Below are positions 1 through 8,549 of a stretch of DNA of 44,710 nucleotides, one piece after another. Below the pieces are notes generated by a model. It was not told where the DNA came from and did no database searches. It was given only the letters and a program-made list of their open reading frames with translations. Position 1 is the stretch's first letter; each line of letters opens with the position of its first letter. Source of the DNA: Phocaeicola abscessus CCUG 55929 (GTDB lineage Bacteria; Bacteroidota; Bacteroidia; Bacteroidales; Bacteroidaceae); contig NZ_HE997186.1 of NCBI RefSeq assembly GCF_000312445.1, positions 207,435-252,144 on the forward strand, written 5' to 3'. A program made the position numbers and the translations under genes.

Positions 1-24
1 TTGTTAACGTGCCTACGTTAACAA
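1..24. terminator. Perfect hairpin downstream of the patatin gene
   Basis: Bases 1-10 (TTGTTAACGT) and 15-24 (ACGTTAACAA) are perfect reverse complements around the loop GCCT, followed on the plus strand by ATTTTT. It lies just beyond the 3' end of the minus-strand patatin gene, so a terminator role is plausible, possibly for both strands. Whatever gene lies to the left is outside the window, so the direction of use cannot be decided. Confidence 0.5.
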
Positions 25-103
25 ATTTTTATGCCTATGAAATTTCGATTTCGTGCGGATGGAATTTTCGCTTCGCGCCTACGAAGTTTCCATCGCTACC
101 TGC

Positions 104-943
104 TTAGAGTTTCTCCAAGACGGCCTTAGCCTGCGCATAGCCTTCTTCGTACAAGGCCGTCAGTTTCGTCGTATCCGTTTCCATGCGGTCGACTTTCAGT
201 GTTTTCACCGGCCGGATAGCAATGATCGAGCCTTCCTCTTCCATCTTCTCGACCATCTCCAACTGTTCGTTGTAAACCTCGATACGATGGCTCAATGCGA
301 CGCGCAATCGGGGATAGTTTCGATACACGAAGCGTATCCTACGATCTTTTTCCCGATTCCGATAGCCCTTGTTCCGGGTAAGCACGACGACATTCTTCGC
401 ATATCCCTGACCGATAGCTCGCCGAAGAGGAATGGAATCGACAATGCCGCCATCGAGCATGGGACGACCGTCGACACAAGCCGTCGGGCAGACGTACGGG
501 AGACTCGCCGAAGCTCTTGCGATAGCGACCACACGCTGGCGGTCACGTTTCTCCTCCAGGTACAGGGCCCGTCCCGTCAGACAATCGGTCGTCACCATCT
601 CGAACCGGGCAGGATTCGCCTCGTAAGCGTCGTAATCGTACGGCAGGATTTCATTCGGGAAATGTTCATACAGCAAATCCATATCCAGGATACTGCGGTT
701 CGTCCAGAGATGTTTGATACCCAAATAATGATACTTGTCCAACAAATCGATATTGCTGTACTTCGCCCTTCCTCTTTGATGCGACAAGTACGAGAGGCCG
801 TTGCAAGCTCCCGCCGAGACCCCTACCACATAAGGGAAATAAAGACGCATATCCAACAGATAATCGAGTACGCCGCACGTAAACACGCCCCGCATCCCTC
901 CTCCTTCGAGCACCAAGCCCGTTTTATCGTCGATTGTCAGCAT
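104..943 (-). CDS. Patatin-like phospholipase family protein
   Basis: The protein is about 279 residues if started at the ATG at 943. That start is preferred because the open frame extends upstream to 1066 only through AT-rich sequence and the family core begins right after it (MLTIDDKTGLVLEGGGMRG). The glycine-rich oxyanion motif GGGMRG is followed by the nucleophile elbow GVSAG, and the DG-type catalytic aspartate motif appears as LDGGIVDSIP. These are the Ser-Asp dyad elements of the bacterial patatin family (YjjU/RssA-like), which hydrolyse acyl esters of lipids. No signal peptide is seen, so a cytoplasmic or membrane-associated location is inferred. It is divergent from the aminopeptidase gene at 1072. 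The exact substrate cannot be read from sequence. Confidence 0.9.
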   Translation of the reverse strand: MLTIDDKTGLVLEGGGMRGVFTCGVLDYLLDMRLYFPYVVGVSAGACNGLSYLSHQRGRAKYSNIDLLDKYHYLGIKHLWTNRSILDMDLLYEHFPNEILPYDYDAYEANPARFEMVTTDCLTGRALYLEEKRDRQRVVAIARASASLPYVCPTACVDGRPMLDGGIVDSIPLRRAIGQGYAKNVVVLTRNKGYRNREKDRRIRFVYRNYPRLRVALSHRIEVYNEQLEMVEKMEEEGSIIAIRPVKTLKVDRMETDTTKLTALYEEGYAQAKAVLEKL

Positions 944-960
944 AGTACTATTATTTAACG

Positions 961-968
961 CAAAAATA
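961..968 (-). promoter_or_regulatory. Probable -7 element for the patatin gene
   Basis: The minus strand reads TATTTTTG, matching Bacteroidetes TAnnTTTG, 18 bases upstream of the ATG at 943. I found no good -33 TTTG at the usual spacing, so this rests on the -7 alone. Confidence 0.4.
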
Positions 969-1023
969 CGTTTTCCCGTTGAAAAATTATAGCCGAACAT
1001 GCTGAAAAAAAGATTAATTTTAT

Positions 1024-1031
1024 TATGTTTG
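1024..1031 (+). promoter_or_regulatory. Probable -7 element for the Xaa-Pro aminopeptidase operon
   Basis: TATGTTTG matches TAnnTTTG and lies 40 bases before the ATG at 1072. The -33 region is not recognisable. With the element at 961-968 it would form a divergent promoter pair. Confidence 0.45.
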
Positions 1032-1071
1032 CGACGAAGATCGTATTTAAAAATCAATAAAATCACAGGAT

Positions 1072-2466
1072 ATGTTTGATCTGTCTGTTTACAAAAACCG
1101 TCGGGCTGCGCTGCACAAGAAGATTCCGCACGGCATCGTTTTACTTTTAGGCAACCAAGAAGCGCCGGCCAACTACCCCGACAATACGTATCGTTATCGT
1201 CAGGACAGTACCTTTCTCTATTTCTTCGGGCATTCGCTGCCGGGCCTGGCAGGCATACTCGATCTCGACGCGCATAGAGATTACTTCTTCGGGAATGACG
1301 TCACGATGGACGACATCATCTGGATGGGACCGCAACCGAGCATAGCAGAATTAGGAGCCCAAGTAGGCGTTCCCCGCAGCTATCCGCTGAAACAACTCAA
1401 CAAAATGATCGGCGAGGCCGTGGCCAAAGGGCGAAAGATCCACTTCCTTCCTCCTTATCGGTTCGACCATTACCTCTGGCTGGAAGCACTGACGGGCATT
1501 CGCGCCGCCGCCGTTCAGAACTACACATCCGTCGAACTGATCAAAGCGGTCGTCGCGCTGCGCGCTTCCAAAGAACCCTGTGAAATCGAAGAACTGGATA
1601 AAGCCGCACACGTGGGCTACCTGATGCACACTACGGCCATGAAGATGTGCCGGCCGGGTGTCAAAGAACAGCTGATCGCCGGAGCGCTGGACGGCATCGC
1701 CTCGCAATACGGAAGCATGGTTTCCTTCCCCACCATCCTCACCCAACACGGCGAAACCCTGCACAATCACGGGCACGACCATCTTTTAGAAAAGGGCCAT
1801 CTCATGCTGACGGACGCCGGCGCCGAACTGACCAGCAGCTATTGCTCGGATCATACGCGCACCGTTCCGGTGAGCGGAAAATTCACCGATAGACAAAAAG
1901 ACATATACAACCTGGTGCTGGCCGGGCACGACCACGCGCTGGAATTGGCCAAGCCCGGCGTCACTTACCAATCCGTGCATTTGGCCGTATGCAAGGTATT
2001 GGCGCGAGGACTGAAAGACCTCGGCCTGATGAAAGGCGATACGGACGAAGCCGTCGCCGCAGGAGCTCATGCCTTGTTCCTTCCTCACGGATTAGGCCAC
2101 ATGATGGGATTGGACGTACACGACATGGAAAATCTCGGACAGACATACGTCGGTTTCGACGACGAAGTCCGCCCGTCGGACCAGTTCGGACTCAGCGCAT
2201 TGCGTATGGGACGCAGGTTGCAGGAAGGTTTCGTCATCACCGACGAACCCGGATGCTACTTCATTCCGGCACTGATCGACAAATGGAAAGCCGCCCGCCT
2301 GCACGCTTCCTTCCTGAACTACGACGAAATAGAAAAATTCAAAGATTTCGGCGGGATCCGCATAGAAGACGATATTCTCATCACGAAAGACGGTTCCCGT
2401 TTCTTGGGGAAAGAACGTATCCCCGTCACGGTAAAAGAAATAGAAGCGTTCATGAGAAACAATTAA
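1072..2466 (+). CDS. pepP: Xaa-Pro aminopeptidase (peptidase family M24B)
   Basis: A 464-residue protein with the aminopeptidase P layout: an N-terminal creatinase-like domain (about 1-160) and a C-terminal pita-bread metallopeptidase domain. The dinuclear metal ligands are recognisable in order: Asp in TDAGAE, Asp in CSDHTRT, His in LPHGLGH, Glu in TDEPGCY and Glu in IRIEDD. The family removes N-terminal residues preceding proline using two Mn/Zn ions. There is no signal peptide, so cytoplasmic action is expected. It is followed after 19 bases by a secreted C1 peptidase on the same strand, suggesting a two-gene peptide-degradation operon. The length is normal for the family. The symbol is by family resemblance. 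Confidence 0.93.
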   Translation: MFDLSVYKNRRAALHKKIPHGIVLLLGNQEAPANYPDNTYRYRQDSTFLYFFGHSLPGLAGILDLDAHRDYFFGNDVTMDDIIWMGPQPSIAELGAQVGVPRSYPLKQLNKMIGEAVAKGRKIHFLPPYRFDHYLWLEALTGIRAAAVQNYTSVELIKAVVALRASKEPCEIEELDKAAHVGYLMHTTAMKMCRPGVKEQLIAGALDGIASQYGSMVSFPTILTQHGETLHNHGHDHLLEKGHLMLTDAGAELTSSYCSDHTRTVPVSGKFTDRQKDIYNLVLAGHDHALELAKPGVTYQSVHLAVCKVLARGLKDLGLMKGDTDEAVAAGAHALFLPHGLGHMMGLDVHDMENLGQTYVGFDDEVRPSDQFGLSALRMGRRLQEGFVITDEPGCYFIPALIDKWKAARLHASFLNYDEIEKFKDFGGIRIEDDILITKDGSRFLGKERIPVTVKEIEAFMRNN

Positions 2467-2485
2467 TCATCCATCATAATTAAAA

Positions 2486-3697
2486 ATGAAAAAATTAGCA
2501 CTGCTCGTCGCGATCGGACTGATAAGCATCAGTTCCTTCGCTCAGGAAAAGAAAGAGGAAGCGGAGAAAGAAGGCTTCGTCTTCACCACCGTAAAAGCCA
2601 ATCCTATTACCTCCGTAAAAAATCAAAACCGGGCCGGCACCTGTTGGTGCTACTCCTCCATGGGCTTTCTGGAATCGGAATTGCTCCGCATGGGGAAGGG
2701 AACCTACGATTTCTCCGAAATGTATCTCGCCGAAAAGACGTATATGGACCGCGCAGAAGCCGCCGTCCGCATGCACGGCGACGTATCTTTCTCGCAAGGA
2801 GGCTCGTTCTACGACGTGATCTACGGAATGGACCGCTTCGGATTGGTTCCCGAAGAAGTAATGCCCCCCGGCGTCATGTACGGCGATACACTCAGCGACC
2901 ATACCGAACTCTCGGCCTTGACCGACGCCATGGTAGCTGCGATCACCAAAGGCAAACTCCGCAAATTACAAACCGATCCCGACGGAAACGCCTTGTGGAA
3001 GAAAGCGATCGAAGCCGTTCATGAGACCTACTTGGGAAAAGCTCCGGAAACTTTCGTCTACGAAGGGAAAACCTATACGCCACGCTCCTTCTACCAATCC
3101 CTGGGACTGAACGCCAACGATTATATTTCGCTGACCTCATACACCCATCATCCTTTCTATCAGCCGTTCGTCATCGAGGTGCAAGACAACTGGCGCTGGG
3201 CAAAATCTTACAACTTGCCCATCGACGAATTGCTCGAAGTGTTCGACTATGCGATCGACAACGGATATACGATCGCCTGGGGAGCCGACGTAAGCGAACA
3301 AGGCTTTACGCGAAACGGCATTGCCGTGGTCCCCGACACGAAGAAGATCGTCGAACTGAGCGGATCGGACATGGCTCACTGGCTGAAGCTGCCTCAGCAG
3401 GAAAGAAATATCACGGAAAAACCCGGACCGGAGAAATGGGTTACTCAGGCCGAACGTCAACAAGCATACGACAACTGGGAAACCACCGACGATCACGGCA
3501 TGCAAATCTACGGCATCGCCAAAGATCAAAACGGAACGGAATATTATATGGTCAAGAACTCGTGGGGTGAATCAGGCAAATACAACGGCATATGGTACGC
3601 ATCCAAAGCGTTCGTCCGCTATAAAACCATGAATATCCTCGTTCACAAGAAAGCGCTTCCCAAAGAAATTGCAAAGAAATTAGGCGTTCAAATGTAA
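2486..3697 (+). CDS. Secreted C1-family cysteine peptidase (bleomycin hydrolase/PepC-like)
   Basis: A 403-residue protein with a clear signal peptide (MKKLALLVAIGLISISSFA, cleavage near residue 19). The papain-type active site is visible: the catalytic Cys in NRAGTCWCYSS (about residue 53), the catalytic His in DDHGMQIYG, and the Asn in VKNSWG near the C terminus. The family hydrolyses peptides from the N terminus; the PepC/bleomycin hydrolase branch is usually cytoplasmic, but Bacteroidales carry exported members like this one. The site should be periplasmic or at the surface. It follows the Xaa-Pro aminopeptidase by 19 bases and is closed by a strong terminator hairpin at 3757-3793. Confidence 0.9.
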   Translation: MKKLALLVAIGLISISSFAQEKKEEAEKEGFVFTTVKANPITSVKNQNRAGTCWCYSSMGFLESELLRMGKGTYDFSEMYLAEKTYMDRAEAAVRMHGDVSFSQGGSFYDVIYGMDRFGLVPEEVMPPGVMYGDTLSDHTELSALTDAMVAAITKGKLRKLQTDPDGNALWKKAIEAVHETYLGKAPETFVYEGKTYTPRSFYQSLGLNANDYISLTSYTHHPFYQPFVIEVQDNWRWAKSYNLPIDELLEVFDYAIDNGYTIAWGADVSEQGFTRNGIAVVPDTKKIVELSGSDMAHWLKLPQQERNITEKPGPEKWVTQAERQQAYDNWETTDDHGMQIYGIAKDQNGTEYYMVKNSWGESGKYNGIWYASKAFVRYKTMNILVHKKALPKEIAKKLGVQM

Positions 3698-3756
3698 TTT
3701 TTCCTCTATTTAAGCAGATATCCTACCTGCCTTCGGCTCGCGGATTTCATTATATT

Positions 3757-3810
3757 ATTGCCAATTCTGTATTTTTTATATAGAATTGGCAATTTATACC
3801 TGTTTTTTTT
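3757..3810 (+). terminator. Rho-independent terminator after the C1 peptidase
   Basis: A 16-bp stem (3757-3772 with 3778-3793, one G.U pair, loop of five Ts) is followed after nine bases by a run of eight Ts at 3803-3810. The left arm reads ATTGCCAATTCTGTAT. It lies 60 bases beyond the peptidase stop codon and separates it from recJ. Confidence 0.8.
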
Positions 3811-3811
3811 C

Positions 3812-3864
3812 TAACTTTACGCTCCAATAAAAAGGAAGAGTCTTCTCGGGCATTCCTTTTTATT
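3812..3864 (+). promoter_or_regulatory. Imperfect -7 element and leader inverted repeat before recJ
   Basis: TAACTTTA at 3812-3819 resembles TAnnTTTG with the last base changed. It is followed by a perfect 12-bp inverted repeat, AATAAAAAGGAA at 3826-3837 and TTCCTTTTTATT at 3853-3864, with a 15-base loop. If the -7 is real, transcription would begin at about the left arm, so the mRNA would start with this AU-rich hairpin. A regulatory role is inference only. Confidence 0.35.
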
Positions 3865-3898
3865 CCGGAAAACAGAAAAAGAAAAAACAATATATATA

Positions 3899-5623
3899 AT
3901 GAATTTCAAATGGAACTATCAACCTCCCATCCAAGAACAGATAGAAGCAGCTAAAGCACTTGCGAGAGAAGCGGGAATCAGTCCTATTCTCGGCAAACTC
4001 CTGTTGAAAAGGGGCATCACCTCTGCCGCAGAGGCCAAGCGATTCTTCCGCCCCCAGTTAAACGAGTTGCACGATCCTTTCCTGATGAAAGACATGAGTG
4101 CAGCCGTAGAACGGCTTAACCAAGCGATGGGAAAGAAAGAACGCATATTGGTATACGGAGACTACGACGTAGACGGGGTCACTTCGGTCGCATTGGTTTA
4201 TAAATTTATTCTCCAATTCTATTCCAACATCGATTACTACATCCCCGATCGGTACGAAGAAGGCTATGGCGTTTCGAAACGAGGAATAGATTATGCGTAC
4301 GAAACGGGAGTAAAACTCATCATTGTCTTGGATTGCGGAATCAAAGCCGTAGAAGCGATCGGTTATGCCAAAGAAAAAGGCATAGACTTTATCATCTGCG
4401 ATCACCACGTCCCCGACGAAGTACTTCCGCCTGCCGTAGCTATCCTGAACGCGAAGCGGAAAGACGCTACCTACCCCTACGAACATCTGTCGGGTTGCGG
4501 AGTAGGATTCAAATTCATGCAAGCATTCGCTTCGAATAACGGCATCGAATTTCAGTGTCTGGCTCCTCTGCTCGATTTGGTGGCCGTAGCCATCGCATCG
4601 GATATCGTTCCCATCATGGGAGAAAATCGGGTATTGGCCTATCACGGATTGAAACAATTGAATTCGAATCCGAGTGTCGGCTTGAAAGCGATCGTAGATA
4701 TTTGTGGCCTGCAAAGCAAAGAAATCACGATGAACGATATCGTTTTCAAAATAGGCCCTCGTATCAATGCCTCCGGTCGCATACAAAACGGAAAGGAAGC
4801 AGTAGAACTGCTCATCGAAAAAGATTTTGCCCTTGCCCTCGAGAAGGCCAACCAAATCAACGCATACAACGAGACGCGAAAAGATTTGGACAAATCTATG
4901 ACGGAAGAAGCGACCAAGTTAGTCGTCGACAAAGAAAGCTTAAACCAACGCCGATCCATCGTCATCTATAATGAGAAGTGGCACAAAGGCGTCATAGGCA
5001 TCGTCGCATCCCGACTGATGGAAACCTACTACCGGCCGGCTGTCGTTCTCACCCGCACGGAAGAACTCGCTACCGGGTCTGCCCGCTCGGTGATCGGATT
5101 CGATGTATACAAAGCCATCGAAAGCTGCCGAGACCTGCTGGAAAATTTCGGAGGACATACGTATGCGGCAGGATTATCGATGAAAATAGAAAATGTCGCC
5201 GAATTCGCCCGTCGCTTTGAAGCTTATGTGGCCGAACATATTGCACAAGAACAGACCTCTCCGGTATTAAACATCGACGCCCTCATCGATTTCAAAGATA
5301 TTACGCCCAAATTCCATGCAGACTTGAAGAAGTTCAATCCTTTCGGGCCGGACAACCACAAACCCGTATTCTGTACGCATCATGTTTACGATTACGGCAC
5401 GAGCAAAGTGGTGGGAAGGAATCAGGAACATATCAAGTTAGAACTGGTGGACAACAAATCGAATAACGTAATGAACGGCATCGCTTTCGGACAAAGCTCG
5501 CAGGCTCGTTATATCAAAACGAAACGTGCCTTCGACATCTGCTTTACCATCGAGGAAAATACGCATAAACACGGAGAAATCCAACTGCAAATCGAAGATA
5601 TCAGGCAAGCTGAAACAGTATGA
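3899..5623 (+). CDS. recJ: Single-stranded-DNA-specific exonuclease RecJ
   Basis: A 574-residue protein of normal RecJ length. The DHH phosphoesterase motifs are present: GDYDVDG at residues 87-93, a conserved Asp in VLDCG at about 145, DHH at 168-170, and the DHHA1-domain motif FGGHTYAAG near residue 421. The C-terminal OB-like region follows. RecJ degrades single-stranded DNA 5' to 3' in RecF-pathway recombination and mismatch or base excision repair, in the cytoplasm with Mn/Mg. Its last four bases (ATGA) overlap the start of recQ, so the two are translationally coupled. RecQ unwinds ends that RecJ trims, making this a functional pair. Confidence 0.96.
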   Translation: MNFKWNYQPPIQEQIEAAKALAREAGISPILGKLLLKRGITSAAEAKRFFRPQLNELHDPFLMKDMSAAVERLNQAMGKKERILVYGDYDVDGVTSVALVYKFILQFYSNIDYYIPDRYEEGYGVSKRGIDYAYETGVKLIIVLDCGIKAVEAIGYAKEKGIDFIICDHHVPDEVLPPAVAILNAKRKDATYPYEHLSGCGVGFKFMQAFASNNGIEFQCLAPLLDLVAVAIASDIVPIMGENRVLAYHGLKQLNSNPSVGLKAIVDICGLQSKEITMNDIVFKIGPRINASGRIQNGKEAVELLIEKDFALALEKANQINAYNETRKDLDKSMTEEATKLVVDKESLNQRRSIVIYNEKWHKGVIGIVASRLMETYYRPAVVLTRTEELATGSARSVIGFDVYKAIESCRDLLENFGGHTYAAGLSMKIENVAEFARRFEAYVAEHIAQEQTSPVLNIDALIDFKDITPKFHADLKKFNPFGPDNHKPVFCTHHVYDYGTSKVVGRNQEHIKLELVDNKSNNVMNGIAFGQSSQARYIKTKRAFDICFTIEENTHKHGEIQLQIEDIRQAETV

Positions 5624-7515
5624 CTTATCAAACGATTCTGAAAGAATACTGGGGCTACGACAGCTTTCGAGGCATTCAGGAAGAAATCATCGATAGCATC
5701 GGCTCCGGACATGATACCTTGGGACTGATGCCTACGGGCGGAGGCAAGTCGATCGCATTTCAAGTGCCCGCCTTAGCCAAACAAGGCATTTGCATCGTCG
5801 TCACGCCGCTTATCGCCCTGATGAAAGATCAGGTACGACACCTTCGCAAACGCGGAATCAAGGCCATAGCCGTATATTCGGGAATGACTCGCGGGGAGAT
5901 AGTAATCGCTCTGGACAATTGCATCTACGGAGACTATAAATTTCTCTACATATCTCCGGAACGATTGGCCACGGAGTTGTTCATCACGAAAGTCCGCAGC
6001 ATGCGGGTAAGCATGATCACGGTCGACGAGTCGCACTGCATCTCGCAATGGGGATATGATTTCCGTCCCGCCTACTTGAAGATCGCCGATATCCGCAAGT
6101 TGCTTCCCGACATACCCGTGCTGGCTCTGACGGCGACGGCGACACCTCCTGTTGCAAAAGATATTCAGGACAAGCTGCTGTTCCGGGAGGGGAGTCGCGT
6201 TATCCGGATGAGTTTCGAACGGGAGAATTTGGCTTACATCGTCCGAAAAACAGAAAACAAGATAGAAACGCTCATGCATATCCTCGAGACCATTGCGGGC
6301 TCGGCCATCGTTTATACGCGAAGCCGGAAACGAACCAAAGAGATCGCCGACCGACTGAACCGGGAAGGCGTCACCGCCACGTTTTATCATGCCGGTCTGA
6401 ACGACGACGTAAAAGACTTGCGACAGAAAGCCTGGGTGAACGACGAAATTAGGGTGATGGTCGCTACGAATGCATTCGGCATGGGCATCGATAAACCGGA
6501 TGTCCGATCGGTCGTTCATGCCGACATACCCGATTCTCCGGAAGCTTACTTCCAAGAGGCGGGGCGGGCGGGACGCGACGGGCACAAGGCGTATGCCATC
6601 CTGCTCTATGCTAAAGGTGATAACACCGCACTGAACAAACGAATATCCGATGCCTTCCCCGATAAAGCGTACATCCGCGAAGTATACGAGCATATCAACT
6701 ACTATTTCGAGATGGCGATGGGCGACGGAGAAGGATGCACGTTCGCATTCGACTTGGACGATTTCTGCCTGAAATTCAAACACTTTCCCGTCCAAGCCGA
6801 CAGCGCGCTGAAGATTCTCACGAAAGCGGGATATTTGGAATATACCGAAGAACAAGACAATGCCTCGCAGTTGTTGTTTATCGTCAGGAGAGACGAGCTC
6901 TACCTCTTGAACAGCAACGATGCGGATACCGACCGCCTGATCAACCTCATCCTTCGCTCCTATACGGGACTGTTCTCCGATTACGCCTACATCAATGAAG
7001 AATCGCTGGCAGTACGGACCGGCTTAAGCCGCGAACGAATCTATCAACTCTTGCTGAACCTTTCGAAAAGACAGATCATCAGCTACATTCCTCGCAAACG
7101 GACTCCTTTCATCCTGTACACTAGGGAAAGAATGGAGAAAGACAGCCTTCGGATTCCTCCCGAAATCTACGAGGATCGGAAAAAGAGTTATGCCGACCGC
7201 ATCCATGCGATGATCGACTACGCAAACTCGGATGATAAATGCCGAAGTCGGATGCTCCTCCGCTACTTCGGAGAGAAAAATGAACACAACTGCGGACAAT
7301 GCGACGTCTGTCTCCAACAACCTCCCCAAGACATGCACAAGGACACTTTCGAACGAATAGCGCATCGAATGCGTCTCCTCTTGAAAGAATCACCTATCAG
7401 CCATGTAGAAATGATGAAACACTTCGAGGAAGAAGGGGAACGGGCTGAACAAGTATTGCAATACCTGCTGGCCGAAGAGCGAATCAAGCTGAAAGACGGG
7501 ACGCTTTCCTCGTAG
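5620..7515 (+). CDS. recQ: ATP-dependent DNA helicase RecQ
   Basis: A 631-residue superfamily 2 helicase. Walker A is TGGGKS at residues 39-44, motif II is DESH at 136-139 followed by CISQWG, and motif VI is QEAGRAGRDG. The RecQ zinc-binding domain is seen as CRSRMLLRYF followed by CGQCDVC, then a C-terminal winged-helix/HRDC-like region. RecQ unwinds DNA 3' to 5' and provides substrate to RecJ. The start codon overlaps the recJ stop as ATGA. Motif II is usually DEAH in RecQ; here the third residue is Ser, which is unlikely to abolish ATP hydrolysis because Asp and Glu are kept. Confidence 0.95.
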   Translation: MTYQTILKEYWGYDSFRGIQEEIIDSIGSGHDTLGLMPTGGGKSIAFQVPALAKQGICIVVTPLIALMKDQVRHLRKRGIKAIAVYSGMTRGEIVIALDNCIYGDYKFLYISPERLATELFITKVRSMRVSMITVDESHCISQWGYDFRPAYLKIADIRKLLPDIPVLALTATATPPVAKDIQDKLLFREGSRVIRMSFERENLAYIVRKTENKIETLMHILETIAGSAIVYTRSRKRTKEIADRLNREGVTATFYHAGLNDDVKDLRQKAWVNDEIRVMVATNAFGMGIDKPDVRSVVHADIPDSPEAYFQEAGRAGRDGHKAYAILLYAKGDNTALNKRISDAFPDKAYIREVYEHINYYFEMAMGDGEGCTFAFDLDDFCLKFKHFPVQADSALKILTKAGYLEYTEEQDNASQLLFIVRRDELYLLNSNDADTDRLINLILRSYTGLFSDYAYINEESLAVRTGLSRERIYQLLLNLSKRQIISYIPRKRTPFILYTRERMEKDSLRIPPEIYEDRKKSYADRIHAMIDYANSDDKCRSRMLLRYFGEKNEHNCGQCDVCLQQPPQDMHKDTFERIAHRMRLLLKESPISHVEMMKHFEEEGERAEQVLQYLLAEERIKLKDGTLSS

Positions 7516-7533
7516 GTTTTTACGAATTTATGC

Positions 7534-7541
7534 TAACTTTG
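7534..7541 (+). promoter_or_regulatory. -7 element for the TPR gene
   Basis: TAACTTTG matches TAnnTTTG and lies 22 bases before the ATG at 7564, in the short gap after recQ. A convincing -33 was not found. The TPR gene may therefore have its own promoter besides read-through from recJ-recQ. Confidence 0.45.
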
Positions 7542-7563
7542 CAGACGAACAGTCACACAGCGT

Positions 7564-8511
7564 ATGAATCTATTTAAATCCTTATTCAACCCTCGTGAAA
7601 GATCGGAGGAAGACGAGAGAGAAAAGAACGAAAAAAAGAACTTCGAAATCTTGAAATACGACGGTATCCGTGCCTTTCACATGCAACGGGCCGACTATGC
7701 CGTCGAATGCTTTAAACGGGCAGCGGATATCCGGGAAGACGCCGAAGTGTACGATCACTTGGCTAATGCCTACGTACAGCTCGGGAAATGGGAAGAGGCG
7801 CAGATGGCGCTCGACCGATGGATCCGGTTCGAACCGGAAAACGCCCGACCGCGCATCTCTCTCGCTCATATCTGCTTCGTACAAGAAGATTACGAATGCA
7901 TGCACGAGGTCTGTCGAAAGGCTTTAGAAGTCGAAACGGACGATCCAAGGATCTATTATCTTGCCGCAAGGGCAAACGCCGGACTGCAAAACCTTCCCGA
8001 AGCCATTGCACAATTGGATAAAGCGATTGAGTTGAAAACCGATTACGCGGATGCATACCTGCTCAGAGCGAAGCTGCTGGCGGATACGGACGATCCCAAC
8101 AGTGCGAAGGACGACGTCGAAAAGCTATTATCGCTCGATCCGGAGAACGAAGATGCCGCCCTGCTGAAAGCGCGGCTCGAACTGTCCGAAGGACAGGTTG
8201 CCGAAGCGGAAAGAAGCATCCGGACCGTGATCGAATCGAACCCGTTCAACCGCAGCGCCTACTTGTTGCTGGGAAAACTCTTCCAAACGAATGAAGCGTG
8301 GGAGAAAGCAATCGCAGTGTATTCCGATGCGATCGACGTGCTGCCCGAATTCGCAGAGGCGTATCGAGAGAGAAGTCGGGCCCGATTGGAAGCCGGCGAC
8401 GAAAAAGGAGCGGAAACCGACCTCGAGAAAGCGGAAACATTCTATCCGCCGGAAGAAACCCTTGCCTCCAGCCCCGACTACGAGAACATGAAGCGACATA
8501 TCCCTTTCTGA
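7564..8511 (+). CDS. Tetratricopeptide repeat protein
   Basis: A 315-residue protein with no signal peptide or membrane segment. A charged N-terminal stretch (about 1-40, many Glu/Arg/Lys) leads into consecutive 34-residue TPR units from about 40 to 300, with the usual pattern of small and aromatic residues (for example YDHLANAYVQLGKWEEAQMA and YADAYLLRAKLL). TPR arrays are protein-docking scaffolds; no catalytic domain is attached. It lies 48 bases after recQ on the same strand and converges with the aminotransferase gene. A role with RecJ/RecQ is possible from position only, and the partner is unknown. Confidence 0.88.
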   Translation: MNLFKSLFNPRERSEEDEREKNEKKNFEILKYDGIRAFHMQRADYAVECFKRAADIREDAEVYDHLANAYVQLGKWEEAQMALDRWIRFEPENARPRISLAHICFVQEDYECMHEVCRKALEVETDDPRIYYLAARANAGLQNLPEAIAQLDKAIELKTDYADAYLLRAKLLADTDDPNSAKDDVEKLLSLDPENEDAALLKARLELSEGQVAEAERSIRTVIESNPFNRSAYLLLGKLFQTNEAWEKAIAVYSDAIDVLPEFAEAYRERSRARLEAGDEKGAETDLEKAETFYPPEETLASSPDYENMKRHIPF

Positions 8512-8549
8512 CAGAGAAGCCATCGGCTCGAAAGTCTCGGAAGAAGTGC

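Noticed and set aside
53..958. A 301-residue open frame on the plus strand opposite the patatin gene
   Set aside because: The minus-strand frame has the full patatin catalytic dyad, while the plus-strand translation is featureless.
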